From JAXGZG01 sp040771825 (GTDB lineage: Bacteria > Bacillota > Sulfobacillia > Fermentithermobacillales > Fermentithermobacillaceae), in assembly GCA_040771825.1 (NCBI GenBank), contig JAXGZG010000002.1:186001-250000 (forward strand): a stretch of DNA of 64,000 nucleotides, read 5' to 3'. The notes under the pieces were generated by a model. That model made no database searches, was not told where the DNA came from, and saw nothing but the letters and a program-made list of their open reading frames with translations. A program made the position numbers and the translations under genes. This document shows positions 51,531 to 60,752 of this stretch, piece by piece (the stretch's first letter is position 1; each line of letters opens with the position of its first letter).

Positions 51531-51935
51531 CTACTTAGCAGGATTCTCCCCGTTGGCCTTTCCCGAGGCCAAGCCCCGCTTCTGAGACTGGGTGACGCTA
51601 GTCTTGCCGCTCAGGAATGCCCCTTCGGCCACCACAAGCATTGTCGAGGATATATCTCCACAGACCCTAGCCGACGACAAAAGCTCGAGTCTCCCGGAAC
51701 ACTGTATGTCTCCGTTGACGCTCCCTGCGATAGTCACATCGTGAGCCTTTACGCCGGCGTTGACCGAGGCCCCATCGCCTATTGACACGTCTCCTTGACA
51801 ATCGATATCCCCTTCGACACTGCCCTCAATCCGCAGACTGCCCTTGGACTTGATAGAACCAATGATCTCCATGCCTTTTCCAACAAGGCTCTCAAATGGG
51901 CCGCCTTTCGGCCCTGTCTCAGATCTTGCGAACAT
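51531..51935 (-). CDS. Bactofilin (polymer-forming cytoskeletal protein)
   Basis: 134 residues from ATG 51935, with GGGGGAA at 6 nt; longer in-frame reading would overlap the M23 gene. A right-handed beta-helix with repeated G-S/D-I pattern (GMEIIGSIKSKGSLRIEGSVEGDIDCQGDV in parts). It lies 16 bp downstream of an M23 endopeptidase; the M23-bactofilin pairing is widespread and links filament to local wall cutting. Confidence 0.92.
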   Translation of the reverse strand: MFARSETGPKGGPFESLVGKGMEIIGSIKSKGSLRIEGSVEGDIDCQGDVSIGDGASVNAGVKAHDVTIAGSVNGDIQCSGRLELLSSARVCGDISSTMLVVAEGAFLSGKTSVTQSQKRGLASGKANGENPAK

Positions 51936-51951
51936 AAGACTTCCCCCTGTC

Positions 51952-52950
51952 CTAGGGTAGAAAATCCCGTGGGTCGACCTTCTGGCCGTCAACGTGGACT
52001 TCGTAATGGAGATGCGGACCGGTAGCCGTGCCCGACTGGCCAACGTCGGCGATGCGTTCGCCCCTTTGAACCTCCTGCCCGCTGCGCACCCGAAGCCGGG
52101 AACAATGAGCATAGAGAGTCTCGAATCCGAAACCGTGCCTGATGGCTACTGTGTAGCCATACCCTGACTTGTAACCGGCAAACGTAACAACACCATCAGC
52201 AGGGGCGATGATTCCTTGGCCGTAGGATGCGGCTATGTCCACCGCGTGGTGGATCTCCCGCCTACCTGTGACCGGGTGCCGGCGGGGCCCAAAACCTGAA
52301 CTGATCCTTCCCAAAACAGGCCATTCCTTGGGTCTGGCCCTAGAGTAGGCCACCAACCTAGACGCCTTTTCCAGAAGGTCCGAAACTCCCGCATCCACCT
52401 GGTTCAGGCGCTCATCCAGGCTTTGGGTGACTGTTGCGACTGTTTCGAGGGCGCTGCCCATGTCTTTGGCGGCAGACAGTCTTCTGTCCCTGCCACCGTC
52501 TCTAGACAAGAGAAGGGTTCTAGTCCTGTCGGCGGCCGATGCCACGCTTGCATCCGCAGAGTAGCTCTGGGGGATCAGTCCCTCGTTGATCAGCATGTCT
52601 CTTATCTGTGCTTCGGTGACTTCGGCTTCCCTGAGGCGGCTAGAGAGGACCTGGCATTCTTCTTGAAGGGCCAATATCTCTTGCCTTTGGGATTCTGCCA
52701 CGTCTCGCATGTATCGCAGTTCAGCCAATTCGCTCCTGCTAGATCTATAGGACCAGAAGAAAAGGGCCAGAGTCATAACGGTCAAGGCAGTCAGCCAGAC
52801 CATTGCCCTGGCTGCCAGGAGGCTGACCCCTAAGGAACGGCTTTGGCCGTGGGAAGGAACCCAAAACAAAGTATAAGAACGTTCCAGTGGACGGACCCCT
52901 GGAGTCTTGGAGACATATTTCGACCGCCACTTGGGCAGAAGAGTACCCAT
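51952..52950 (-). CDS. M23 endopeptidase with membrane anchor and coiled coil
   Basis: 332 residues: one membrane helix (MVWLTALTVMTLALFFWSY), a coiled-coil stalk (about 75-125, LRYMRDVAESQRQEILALQEE), then a LytM domain with HHAVDIAAS and GPHLHYEVH zinc ligands. Third M23 protein in the window and the partner of the bactofilin downstream. The first 25 residues are poorly supported and the true start may be later. Confidence 0.92.
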   Translation of the reverse strand: MGTLLPKWRSKYVSKTPGVRPLERSYTLFWVPSHGQSRSLGVSLLAARAMVWLTALTVMTLALFFWSYRSSRSELAELRYMRDVAESQRQEILALQEECQVLSSRLREAEVTEAQIRDMLINEGLIPQSYSADASVASAADRTRTLLLSRDGGRDRRLSAAKDMGSALETVATVTQSLDERLNQVDAGVSDLLEKASRLVAYSRARPKEWPVLGRISSGFGPRRHPVTGRREIHHAVDIAASYGQGIIAPADGVVTFAGYKSGYGYTVAIRHGFGFETLYAHCSRLRVRSGQEVQRGERIADVGQSGTATGPHLHYEVHVDGQKVDPRDFLP

Positions 52951-53045
52951 ACATACACCGCCGAATACCGAGATTCAACAAGATCTTGGTGCTTGTCCGG
53001 GTTACTTCTCCCAAAAGGAGCCAGATTCCTTCAACCCCAAGAGCA

Positions 53046-54167
53046 TTATCGGTAAATTCTTGGAACCCGGGAGGAGATGCCTGTGAGAACCTCATGGGCA
53101 ATGGTCATGCTTTTCTCGGCAATCTCGTCTACAGTTATCGTCTCGTGACCATCCGTGCCAATAAGAGTCACCAAGTCTCCTTGCTCCACCGGGAGATCCC
53201 CCACATCGACCATGACCTGGTCCATACACACCCTTCCTGCGATGGGAAGCCTCTGCCCCTTAATCAAGACTGAGCCAGAATTGGACAAAAGCCGCGGATA
53301 ACCGTCAGCATAACCGATGGGCAACGTCGCGATGGTGGTTGCCGCCGTGGGTGCGTAGGTCTGGCCATACCCTATTGGGCTGCCCTCCCGGACTCTTTTG
53401 ACGTGGGATATTCGCGAATACAGGGACAACACCGGCCTGAGGGTGCCGGTAGCGATAAGGCTTTGGGCCGGGTAAGAACCGTAAAGCATGATCCCTGGCC
53501 TCACCAGGTCCATGTGAGCCTGGGGGAACAAGTAGACTGCCGCCGAGTTGGCCGCATGATAGTACCGCGGTCGGAGACCGGAGGCCTCTACCTGGGCCTT
53601 GCCCCTCATGAAGTTCTGAAGTTGACCCGTTGTGGACCCTTGGTCAGTATCAGCGGATGACAGGTGAGTGAAGACTCCTTCCAGGGAGATATCCCGGGAG
53701 TCTCTCACGAGTCTTAGGGCTTCATCTAGGGAATTGCCCTGGCTGAATCCTATCCTCCCCATGCCTGTGTCAATTTTGAGATGGACGGAGACCTTGGCGC
53801 CCAACTTGGCGCCTGCGGCCTGAGCGGCCCGAATATCCTGGGGACTGGCCACCGTAAGCGATACTCCCTTGGCGCCCAGCTCCAGGGCCGCCTCCTGGAT
53901 GGCGGGGCCCAGCAAGAGGATGGGGGTTCGGATGTCAGCCTCTCTTAGTTCAAGAGCCTCTTGGGGGGTTGCCACAGCAAAGCCCATCACCCTCGGGCTA
54001 GAAAGTGCGGCTCTGGAGACCTCAATAGCCCCGATGCCATAGGCGTCGGCTTTGACCACAGCCACTATGCTTGTGGGGGGCGGAGCCAACCGGGCCACAG
54101 TCTCTAAGTTGTGCGTGAACGCACCCAGGTCAATTTGGGCCCATGTCTGCCTTAGCAGCTGATTCAT
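53046..54167 (-). CDS. alr: Alanine racemase
   Basis: PLP enzyme making D-alanine for peptidoglycan. 373 residues. PLP Lys39 in VVKADAYG; the second-base Tyr in GYGQTYAP. ATG 54167 has AGGAGG at 7 nt; the in-frame extension to 54215 reads through the parS site and is rejected. It lies next to parB rather than in a wall operon; an alr near the sporulation/partition genes might supply spore or germination functions, but this is speculation. Confidence 0.94.
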   Translation of the reverse strand: MNQLLRQTWAQIDLGAFTHNLETVARLAPPPTSIVAVVKADAYGIGAIEVSRAALSSPRVMGFAVATPQEALELREADIRTPILLLGPAIQEAALELGAKGVSLTVASPQDIRAAQAAGAKLGAKVSVHLKIDTGMGRIGFSQGNSLDEALRLVRDSRDISLEGVFTHLSSADTDQGSTTGQLQNFMRGKAQVEASGLRPRYYHAANSAAVYLFPQAHMDLVRPGIMLYGSYPAQSLIATGTLRPVLSLYSRISHVKRVREGSPIGYGQTYAPTAATTIATLPIGYADGYPRLLSNSGSVLIKGQRLPIAGRVCMDQVMVDVGDLPVEQGDLVTLIGTDGHETITVDEIAEKSMTIAHEVLTGISSRVPRIYR

Positions 54168-54196
54168 AGGAATGCCTCCTGCGCTATCTTCCCTGC

Positions 54197-54216
54197 ATTG
54201 TTTCACGTGAAACAAT
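54197..54216. other. parS: parS centromere site
   Basis: A 20-bp perfect palindrome enclosing the 16-bp consensus TGTTTCACGTGAAACA (54199-54214), identical to Bacillus parS. It lies in the 66-bp gap between parB and alr. ParB spreads from such sites to organise the origin region. Confidence 0.97.
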
Positions 54217-54233
54217 ACCGCGGCTCACCCTGG

Positions 54234-55079
54234 CTAGGCGTGTGACACTCTCTGGATGGTCTCAACAAGCCGCTCAAGATCCTCCTCGCCATAGAAGGAA
54301 ATCTCTATTGTGCCCTTTGCGCCTAAGCATTTCACTTGTACAGGGCTGCCCAAGGCAGCTGTAAGGATCTCCTCGGCATCCTTTCGGCGAGTCCCAACAG
54401 AACGCTGCTTCCGAATGGCAGCACGTCTGCCCTCACTGGCTACAGCTTCCTCCGTCTTTCGCACCGAAAGCCCGCGAGTCACAATTGTCCTTGCCATCTT
54501 AATCTGAGCCTCTCGGCCAAGCCCCAGCAAAGCACGGCCGTGCCCTCCCGAGATCCTACCATCAGAGACAAAATCTCTTACCTCTGGCTCAAGGTTCAAA
54601 AGGCGCAAGGTATTGGCGACGTCCGGGCGGCTCTTGCCAACCCGCTTGGCCACTTCCTCCTGAGTGAGACCAAACTCGTCTACAAGACGCCGAAACGCAA
54701 CCGCCTGCTCAATGGGCCCCAGATCTTCCCGCTGCAGATTCTCTACCAGAGACACTTCCATGGCTTCTCTGTCGTCCATCTCCCTCAGGACAACAGGCAC
54801 TTCCTGCAACCCTGCCTGAACGGCAGCCCGGAGGCGCCTTTCCCCGGCCACCAGCCTGTAGCCATCGCCTATACGCCTTACGATAAGCGGCTGGATCACT
54901 CCGTGTTCCTTGAGAGAAGCGGCCAATTCGTCGATTTTGGCCTCGTCAAAAGTCTGCCTCGGCTGGTTGGGGTCAGCCGCGATGGCCGTGGGGTTCACCC
55001 GAAGCACTTCACCTCCGGACTCTTCCTTCATGACCGGTATGAGTGCCTCTATTCCTCTACCTAAACTCTTCCTCGTCAC
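54234..55079 (-). CDS. parB: Chromosome-partitioning protein ParB (Spo0J)
   Basis: CTP-dependent DNA clamp loading at parS. 281 residues. N-terminal KSLGRGIEALIP, CTP-binding motif LVAGERRLRAA, helix-turn-helix (LTQEEVAKRVGKSRPDVANTLRLL), C-terminal dimerisation domain (GSPVQVKCLGAKGTIEISFYGEEDLERL in parts). The GTG start overlaps parA by 23 bp. The parS site follows its stop by 18 bp. Confidence 0.97.
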   Translation of the reverse strand: MTRKSLGRGIEALIPVMKEESGGEVLRVNPTAIAADPNQPRQTFDEAKIDELAASLKEHGVIQPLIVRRIGDGYRLVAGERRLRAAVQAGLQEVPVVLREMDDREAMEVSLVENLQREDLGPIEQAVAFRRLVDEFGLTQEEVAKRVGKSRPDVANTLRLLNLEPEVRDFVSDGRISGGHGRALLGLGREAQIKMARTIVTRGLSVRKTEEAVASEGRRAAIRKQRSVGTRRKDAEEILTAALGSPVQVKCLGAKGTIEISFYGEEDLERLVETIQRVSHA

Positions 55080-55833
55080 GCTGCAGAACCTCCTCAGCCA
55101 GCTCCTGATAGACCTCAGCGCCTCTAGACCTGGGGTCGTATATCGTGATCGGCTTTCCGTGGGATGGCGCTTCAGACAGCCTCACGTTCCTGGGCACAAC
55201 GCTCCTGTACACTTTCTCCCGGAAGTACTTCTTGACATCGTCCGCAACCTGCATTGAAAGGTTTGTCCTACCGTCGAACATGGTCAAGAGCACGCCCTCA
55301 AGCTCCAGAGACGAGTTCAGCCTGCCCCTGACCAACTTAATAACGTTAAGAAGCTGGCTTAGCCCCTCCAACGCATAGTACTCGCACTGAATGGGGATCA
55401 GCACCGAGTCAGCTGCGGTGAGAGCATTGACCGTAAGGAGACCCAAAGACGGAGGACAGTCTATGAAAGTGTAGTCGTAGTTATCTCTAAGCCTTGCTAC
55501 GATTTTCTTGAGACGCGATTCCCGCTCCGGCATACTCACTAGCTCTATGTCGGCCCCGGCTAGATCCAAAGAAGACGGCAGCACCCAAAGACCTCGGAAT
55601 GGCGTTGCCCGAAGAGCTTTGATTGGGTCAACAGCCCTAACCAGACAATCGTAGAGGTACGGACCGTTGCCGCGCCGATCAACCCCCACCCCGCTAGAGG
55701 CGTTCCCCTGAGGGTCTAGGTCCACAAGCAATACTGAACGTCCTAGGTCTCCCAAGCACGCGGCTAAATTGATGGCAGTGGTAGTCTTGCCCACTCCGCC
55801 TTTTTGATTTGCGATAGCTATAACTTTTGACAT
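55057..55833 (-). CDS. parA: Chromosome-partitioning ATPase ParA (Soj)
   Basis: 258 residues, deviant Walker A KGGVGKTTTAINLAA, then LLVDLDPQGNASSGVG and FIDCPPSLGLLTVNAL. Partner of ParB in origin segregation and in control of DnaA. ATG 55833 starts 15 bp after the noc-like stop. Confidence 0.97.
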   Translation of the reverse strand: MSKVIAIANQKGGVGKTTTAINLAACLGDLGRSVLLVDLDPQGNASSGVGVDRRGNGPYLYDCLVRAVDPIKALRATPFRGLWVLPSSLDLAGADIELVSMPERESRLKKIVARLRDNYDYTFIDCPPSLGLLTVNALTAADSVLIPIQCEYYALEGLSQLLNVIKLVRGRLNSSLELEGVLLTMFDGRTNLSMQVADDVKKYFREKVYRSVVPRNVRLSEAPSHGKPITIYDPRSRGAEVYQELAEEVLQRDEEEFR

Positions 55834-55848
55834 GCCCTCACAGCCAGT

Positions 55849-56646
55849 TTAGATGTCGGAGATAGTCACCTTCACACGAAATTCCCACGTATCCTGGATG
55901 TTGTCTTCTTCGCAAGTAGCTTTCAGTCCTGCTTTTTGCATCTCCCTAACCACGCTGCGCAAAGCATTCTGGTAAATGCGGGGGTCCTTAACTACGCCTC
56001 GCTGGGACCGCTTTCCCGTCCTCCTACCGCCCTCTGCCAAAATACCGCACATAGCCTCAACCTCGCCTGCCGATAATCGCGATTTAAGGCATCTTCTGAA
56101 CACGTTCATCTGCTTGTCCAGATCCGTGACTTTGAGAAGGGCCCGAGCGTGGCGCTCACCAATATGCCCCTTCCGTAGGCTTTCCAGAATCTCGCCTGGA
56201 AGGTTCAAAAGCCGCAACTTGTTGGCTACAGTGGGCTGCACTTTGCCGCACCTTACGGCAATCTCCTGCTGGGTCAAGCCGTGCTCCCGGTTGAGCTCCC
56301 GAACAATCTCTGCTTCTTCAACAGCGTTGAGATCCCTCCTGTGCCCCGCTTCGTGAAGACGCAGAAGGAGTGCGTCCACATCGCTAAACTCTGACAAGGA
56401 CACGCTGATAGTAGCCTGTCCCCGTTTTTTTGCGGCTAAGAATTCAGCATCCCCCGCTATGAGCTCGTACCGGCTGCCTAGGGGCCGTACAAGGATAGGC
56501 GCCCTGACGCCTCTAGCCAAATCTTTCAGTAGTCTTCTGCTTACGGCCCCAGTTCCGCCTGGAACACAGGCCCCCGGTCTCATGTCTATTAGCTCGGCGG
56601 GTATCAGGCACGTGACAAACTTGTCCAATAGTGCGCCTATGGACAC
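55849..56646 (-). CDS. noc: Noc-like ParB-family nucleoid occlusion protein
   Basis: 265 residues from GTG 56646, which has GGGGTG at 5 nt; an in-frame GTG at 56664 is less good. ParB/Srx-like N-terminal domain in which the usual GERR is replaced by AGDAEFLAAKKRG, and helix-turn-helix LTQQEIAVRCGKVQPTVANKLRLLNL. Position between rsmG and parA is that of noc. The altered GERR motif suggests a diverged nucleotide site. Noc function is inferred by position. Confidence 0.82.
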   Translation of the reverse strand: MSIGALLDKFVTCLIPAELIDMRPGACVPGGTGAVSRRLLKDLARGVRAPILVRPLGSRYELIAGDAEFLAAKKRGQATISVSLSEFSDVDALLLRLHEAGHRRDLNAVEEAEIVRELNREHGLTQQEIAVRCGKVQPTVANKLRLLNLPGEILESLRKGHIGERHARALLKVTDLDKQMNVFRRCLKSRLSAGEVEAMCGILAEGGRRTGKRSQRGVVKDPRIYQNALRSVVREMQKAGLKATCEEDNIQDTWEFRVKVTISDI

Positions 56647-56715
56647 TCTCTCACCCCCCGCCACGACTTTCTCGTTTCAGGAAGATTATTCCTCTTAACC
56701 CAGAAGATTTCGCAG

Positions 56716-57465
56716 TCAGAATAAAGGTCTCTTGCGAATGCTGGAAAACCGCCTAGGAAACCCAGTATCCACGCTTTTGACCTTTCGGTATACCCCAAGT
56801 ATCCGCCTGCCCAATCCAGACGGAAGCGAATACCTCACTATATCCCACAACCCCATGCCTACCTCGTTCACGGAAGGCACCTGGGCCACTATATCCTCCT
56901 GCTCGGGCCCCAACCATAGAACCAGGGTGCCGCCCACCTTAACAAAGGGCGACGCCAGTTCGAGTGCTACCGAAGGCATTGCCATGGCGCGAGAAACCGC
57001 AGCATCGTAGACCTCCGAGAACTCGGGAGCACCCCCGATGTCCTCTGCCCTCGCCTGAATCACATGAACCCCGGACAAGGCGCCTTGAGAGGCGAACCCA
57101 CGCATGAAGTCACACGCGCCCTCCCTGGAGTCTAGGAGCGTTACCTCACAATCGGGCATCCCAAACCTCAAGGCAAGACCCGGCCAACCGTTGCCGCTTC
57201 CAAGGTCAAGGGCTCTTTCGCATCCCAGAAGCGAAGCCACCTTCTCATAAGAAAAAGAGTCCGCAAGGAGTTTGGCGGCGATTAGCTCTGGCTCCCCAAA
57301 ACCTACCACGCGGCGGCCGGCCCAGCTGTAGTAGAAGTCGAGCCACTCTTTCACACCCTCCAGGGCAATCTTTGTGACCGTCAACCCCATGGCATTGACA
57401 GAACCGACGAAAGCCAGCATTCCCCTGGACACCAAGACTTCCCGCTCTTGCTCAATCTCCTTCAC
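56716..57465 (-). CDS. rsmG: 16S rRNA (guanine-N7) methyltransferase RsmG
   Basis: 249 residues. SAM motif RALDLGSGNGWPGLALRFGMPD; later DSREGACDFMRGFASQ. Methylates G527 in the 530 loop. The start overlaps the mnmG stop by 4 bp. Usual mnmE-mnmG-rsmG order. Confidence 0.93.
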   Translation of the reverse strand: MKEIEQEREVLVSRGMLAFVGSVNAMGLTVTKIALEGVKEWLDFYYSWAGRRVVGFGEPELIAAKLLADSFSYEKVASLLGCERALDLGSGNGWPGLALRFGMPDCEVTLLDSREGACDFMRGFASQGALSGVHVIQARAEDIGGAPEFSEVYDAAVSRAMAMPSVALELASPFVKVGGTLVLWLGPEQEDIVAQVPSVNEVGMGLWDIVRYSLPSGLGRRILGVYRKVKSVDTGFPRRFSSIRKRPLF

Positions 57466-59276
57466 CGGCTCGCCCCTCCCCCCCCGCCTCCAAGATACGC
57501 CAAAAGGACAAGTATATCGGCAGGCGAGACACCTATCTCCGCGGCTCTCCCTAGCGTTGATGGGCCGTGGTTGGCTATCTTATCTCGCGCCTCTCTGGAA
57601 AGACTTGGAATACGGTCCAGGTCCAGACCCGGGGGAATCCTCTTCCCCAAGTACCGTTTCAGTCTGGCGGCCTCCCTCTCCTGTCGCCCGATGAAGCCGG
57701 CGTACCTGGCTTCTATCTCAATCTCGGCAAAAACCGCTGAAGGCAGCGTCAAAAGCTCCGGGATCCTGCCGGCAAAATCACCCAAGCTATACTTGGGGTT
57801 CCTTAGCAGATCCCTGACAGGCTGCCCTGAAACCTTCTCGTCTAGAAGCGCTCTACCCTTCCTGAGGTACCCCGTCTTAGACTGAAAACGCGCCCACCGT
57901 TCGTGGCTCACCAGTCCGATGCGCCTCCCAAGGGGCGTTAGCCTGGAATCAGCATTGGACTGGCGCAAGAGCAGCCTATACTCGGCCCGAGACGTTAGTA
58001 TCCTGTAGGGCTCCTCAATGTGTGTGCTAACGATGTCATCAATCATCACGCCGATATACGCTTGGTCCCTGCCCAAAACGATCTGTTCCCGCCCCGTAAG
58101 ATATCTCGCAGCGTTTATCCCTGCCAAAAGCCCCTGGGCAGCAGCTTCTTCGTAACCCGAAGTGCCGTTGATTTGGCCGGCGGTGTAAAGGCCCGGGATG
58201 GCTTTCACCTCTAAGGTGGGTCTCAATTCCGAAGGCATCAGGTGATCGTACTCAATGGCATATCCCGGGCGAGTGATCTCGGCCTCGCCCATCCCCGGTA
58301 GGCTTCGGACCACGGTGTACTGCACGTCCACAGGCAGACTCGTGGAAAGTCCCAAGAGATATACCTCGTCGGCTTCGTTGCACTCCATCTCAAGGTAGAT
58401 TTGGTGACGCTCCCGCTTGGGAAACCTCATGACCTTATCTTCTATAGACGGGCAGTATCTGGGCCCCATGCCTTGGATGGTGCCATCGAAAAGCGGTGCC
58501 CGCCAGGCATTATCCCGAATGATCCGGTGAGTCTCTTCGTTGGTGTATGTGGAGTAGCAGACATCTTGTTCCCATATACGCGGTTCTGACATGAAGGAAA
58601 ACGCATAGGGACGGTCGGTCCCTTTTTCCGCCTTTAGCCGATCCCAGTTGATGCTGCCCTTTTTGATCCTAGGCGAAGTCCCTGTCTTGAACCGTCCAAG
58701 TGTCAGGCCGAGACGACTTAGGCAGGCCGACAACCCATGGGCAGAGGGTTCGCCTAACGGCCCAGACTCCAGGATTTCCTCTCCCACAATAATGCGGCTC
58801 TCCAGATACACCCCGGTGCAGAGAATGACGGCCCTAGCTCGAATCACGGCCCCGCCGGTAAGCCGCACCCCTTCTGCCCTGCCATTTATGTCTAGGATCA
58901 CTTCCTCGGCATTGCCCCCTAGGATCTTGACTCCGGCCCGAGAAAGCGCCTTTTGCATGTGTCGCCGATAGACCTCTTTGTCCACTTGAGCCCGAAGAGA
59001 TTGTACGGCCGGACCCTTTGACTGGTTAAGCACTCGCAGAGACAGCGTAGCTTCGTCGCAGGCAAGGGCCATTTCCCCTCCAAGGGCGTCGATCTCCGAG
59101 ACCATCTGCGCCTTACCCGGGCCTCCTATAGATGGGTTACATGGCATTCCTGCTACGTTAGTGGGGTTTAGAGTCACAATTGCCGTTGACAAGCCAAGAT
59201 GGGTTGTGGCCAGGCTGGCTTCAACCGCCGCGTGACCGCTTCCCACCACCACAACATCCAACCAGCCATGGCTCAA
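57462..59276 (-). CDS. mnmG: tRNA uridine-5-carboxymethylaminomethyl modification enzyme MnmG
   Basis: 604 residues. FAD motif VVVVGSGHAAVEASLA; MPCNPSIGGPGKAQMVSEIDALGGEM is the family's hallmark (in parts), with later GLYTAGQINGTSGYEEAAAQG. Works with MnmE on the wobble uridine of several tRNAs. The end is Gly-rich (LGGGGGGASR). ATG 59276, 12 bp after mnmE. Confidence 0.97.
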   Translation of the reverse strand: MSHGWLDVVVVGSGHAAVEASLATTHLGLSTAIVTLNPTNVAGMPCNPSIGGPGKAQMVSEIDALGGEMALACDEATLSLRVLNQSKGPAVQSLRAQVDKEVYRRHMQKALSRAGVKILGGNAEEVILDINGRAEGVRLTGGAVIRARAVILCTGVYLESRIIVGEEILESGPLGEPSAHGLSACLSRLGLTLGRFKTGTSPRIKKGSINWDRLKAEKGTDRPYAFSFMSEPRIWEQDVCYSTYTNEETHRIIRDNAWRAPLFDGTIQGMGPRYCPSIEDKVMRFPKRERHQIYLEMECNEADEVYLLGLSTSLPVDVQYTVVRSLPGMGEAEITRPGYAIEYDHLMPSELRPTLEVKAIPGLYTAGQINGTSGYEEAAAQGLLAGINAARYLTGREQIVLGRDQAYIGVMIDDIVSTHIEEPYRILTSRAEYRLLLRQSNADSRLTPLGRRIGLVSHERWARFQSKTGYLRKGRALLDEKVSGQPVRDLLRNPKYSLGDFAGRIPELLTLPSAVFAEIEIEARYAGFIGRQEREAARLKRYLGKRIPPGLDLDRIPSLSREARDKIANHGPSTLGRAAEIGVSPADILVLLAYLGGGGGGASR

Positions 59277-59288
59277 GGGCTACACTCC

Positions 59289-60677
59289 TTACTTACCCAC
59301 ACAGAACCTGCTGAAGACCCGATCCAAAGTAGCCTCAACGGCGTTGGTCCCGGTAAGCTCGCCTAAAGCCCTCATGGCTTCTTCTAAAGCGAAAGCCACT
59401 ACATCCTGGGGCCACCCAAGGGTCAGGTCTTCTAGACCCGTCCCTAAACAGAAAGCAGCCCTACGGATACAGTCCACCTGCCTTGCGGAGCCAGGAACCA
59501 CAGATTCCGAAGCCTCAGGGGATGGAAACCACCTAAGCACCTTATCTCGGAGTTCCTGTAGCCCTTCCCCGGTGAGACTGGACGCACGCACCCACGACTC
59601 CCCTGCCAAAGACCGGGCAGCCTCAGGGGAAATCCGTCCCTTGCCTGCATCTATCTTATTGATCACCAGGACAAGACGGCGATCTCTCCATTTGCCGAGC
59701 CACATTTCATCCTCTGCCGAAAGCCCCTTTGTATCGTCGACTACGTAGAGGATAACCTCTGACGATGATGCGGCTGACTCTGCCCGCTCCACGCCCATGG
59801 CCTCAACTACCTCGGTGGTCTCCCGAAGTCCGGCAGTATCAAGAAGTACCACCGGCACGCCCGCCCACTCAGTTCTCTCCCGAAGCACGTCTCGAGTGGT
59901 GCCCGGCAGCTCGGTCACAATAGCGCGGTCTTCTGACAAGAAAGCGTTGAACAGAGATGACTTGCCCACATTGGGCCTGCCAACCAGGCAGATCTCTATG
60001 CCTCCAGTCAGCGCCAGGCCTAACGGGGCCCTGGCCAAAAACTCCAGAAGATCCTGGTGGAGGCTTTCTACCAAACGCTTAACCTCGTCCGTATCGTCCT
60101 CCACGTCTTCAGGAAAATCCGAGGAGCCGTGGATCCCAGCCAAAACCTCCAACAAGCGATCTTCCCACAAGGCCACAAGGGAAGAAAGCTCCCCCCTTAG
60201 TCTCTTGCCGGCGTACTTGAGGGCGGTTTCGGAGGTTGCGGTGATCACTTCTGCCACTGCTTCGGCCTCATCTAGACTAATCCTTCCAGAAAGGTACGCC
60301 CTCCGGGTAAACTCCCCGGGCATGGCGGGCCTAGCCCCACAACGAAGCACCTCGGCCAGAACTTTTTCGCTAACAAGCCTTCCCCCGTGACACTGAATCT
60401 CCACTGTATCCTGGCCGGTGTAGGACCTGGGTCCACGCATCACCATAACCACAGCCTCATCCACAAGACTGCCATCGGCGGCAAGCACATCTCCGAGGGC
60501 GATAGACCAGGTGCCCATGTCGCCTACGTACCCGCCCCGGCGAAGTTTTACAACCCGCCGGGCGATATCAAAAGCGTCAGGACCACTAACTCTGATGGCA
60601 GCTATGCCTCCGGTCCCCAAAGGTGTAGATATGGCCGCAATGGTATCCTCTTCCGTCACCCTGTCCGGAGTGCTCAC
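59289..60677 (-). CDS. mnmE: tRNA modification GTPase MnmE
   Basis: 462 residues. N-terminal DTIAAISTPLGTGGIAAIRVSG (formyl-THF-binding domain), G1 LVGRPNVGKSSLFNA, G3 DTAGLRETT, G4 NKID, and the C-terminal FCVGK that carries the required Cys. GTG 60677 has GAGGTGA upstream; the in-frame extension to 60743 reads through a hairpin and is rejected. Confidence 0.97.
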   Translation of the reverse strand: MSTPDRVTEEDTIAAISTPLGTGGIAAIRVSGPDAFDIARRVVKLRRGGYVGDMGTWSIALGDVLAADGSLVDEAVVMVMRGPRSYTGQDTVEIQCHGGRLVSEKVLAEVLRCGARPAMPGEFTRRAYLSGRISLDEAEAVAEVITATSETALKYAGKRLRGELSSLVALWEDRLLEVLAGIHGSSDFPEDVEDDTDEVKRLVESLHQDLLEFLARAPLGLALTGGIEICLVGRPNVGKSSLFNAFLSEDRAIVTELPGTTRDVLRERTEWAGVPVVLLDTAGLRETTEVVEAMGVERAESAASSSEVILYVVDDTKGLSAEDEMWLGKWRDRRLVLVINKIDAGKGRISPEAARSLAGESWVRASSLTGEGLQELRDKVLRWFPSPEASESVVPGSARQVDCIRRAAFCLGTGLEDLTLGWPQDVVAFALEEAMRALGELTGTNAVEATLDRVFSRFCVGK

Positions 60678-60699
60678 TTTTTCACCTCGCCCGACACAC

Positions 60700-60722
60700 A
60701 AAAGCCCCGGAAAACCCGGGGC
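60700..60722 (-). terminator. Hairpin between jag and mnmE
   Basis: A 7-bp GC-only stem (60716-60722 with 60704-60710), 5-nt loop, and TTTT on the minus strand, 30 bp after the jag stop. It probably attenuates or ends the rpmH-jag transcript before mnmE. Confidence 0.65.
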
Positions 60723-60752
60723 CCAATACGCTGCATACGCCAAAGCCCGCCT

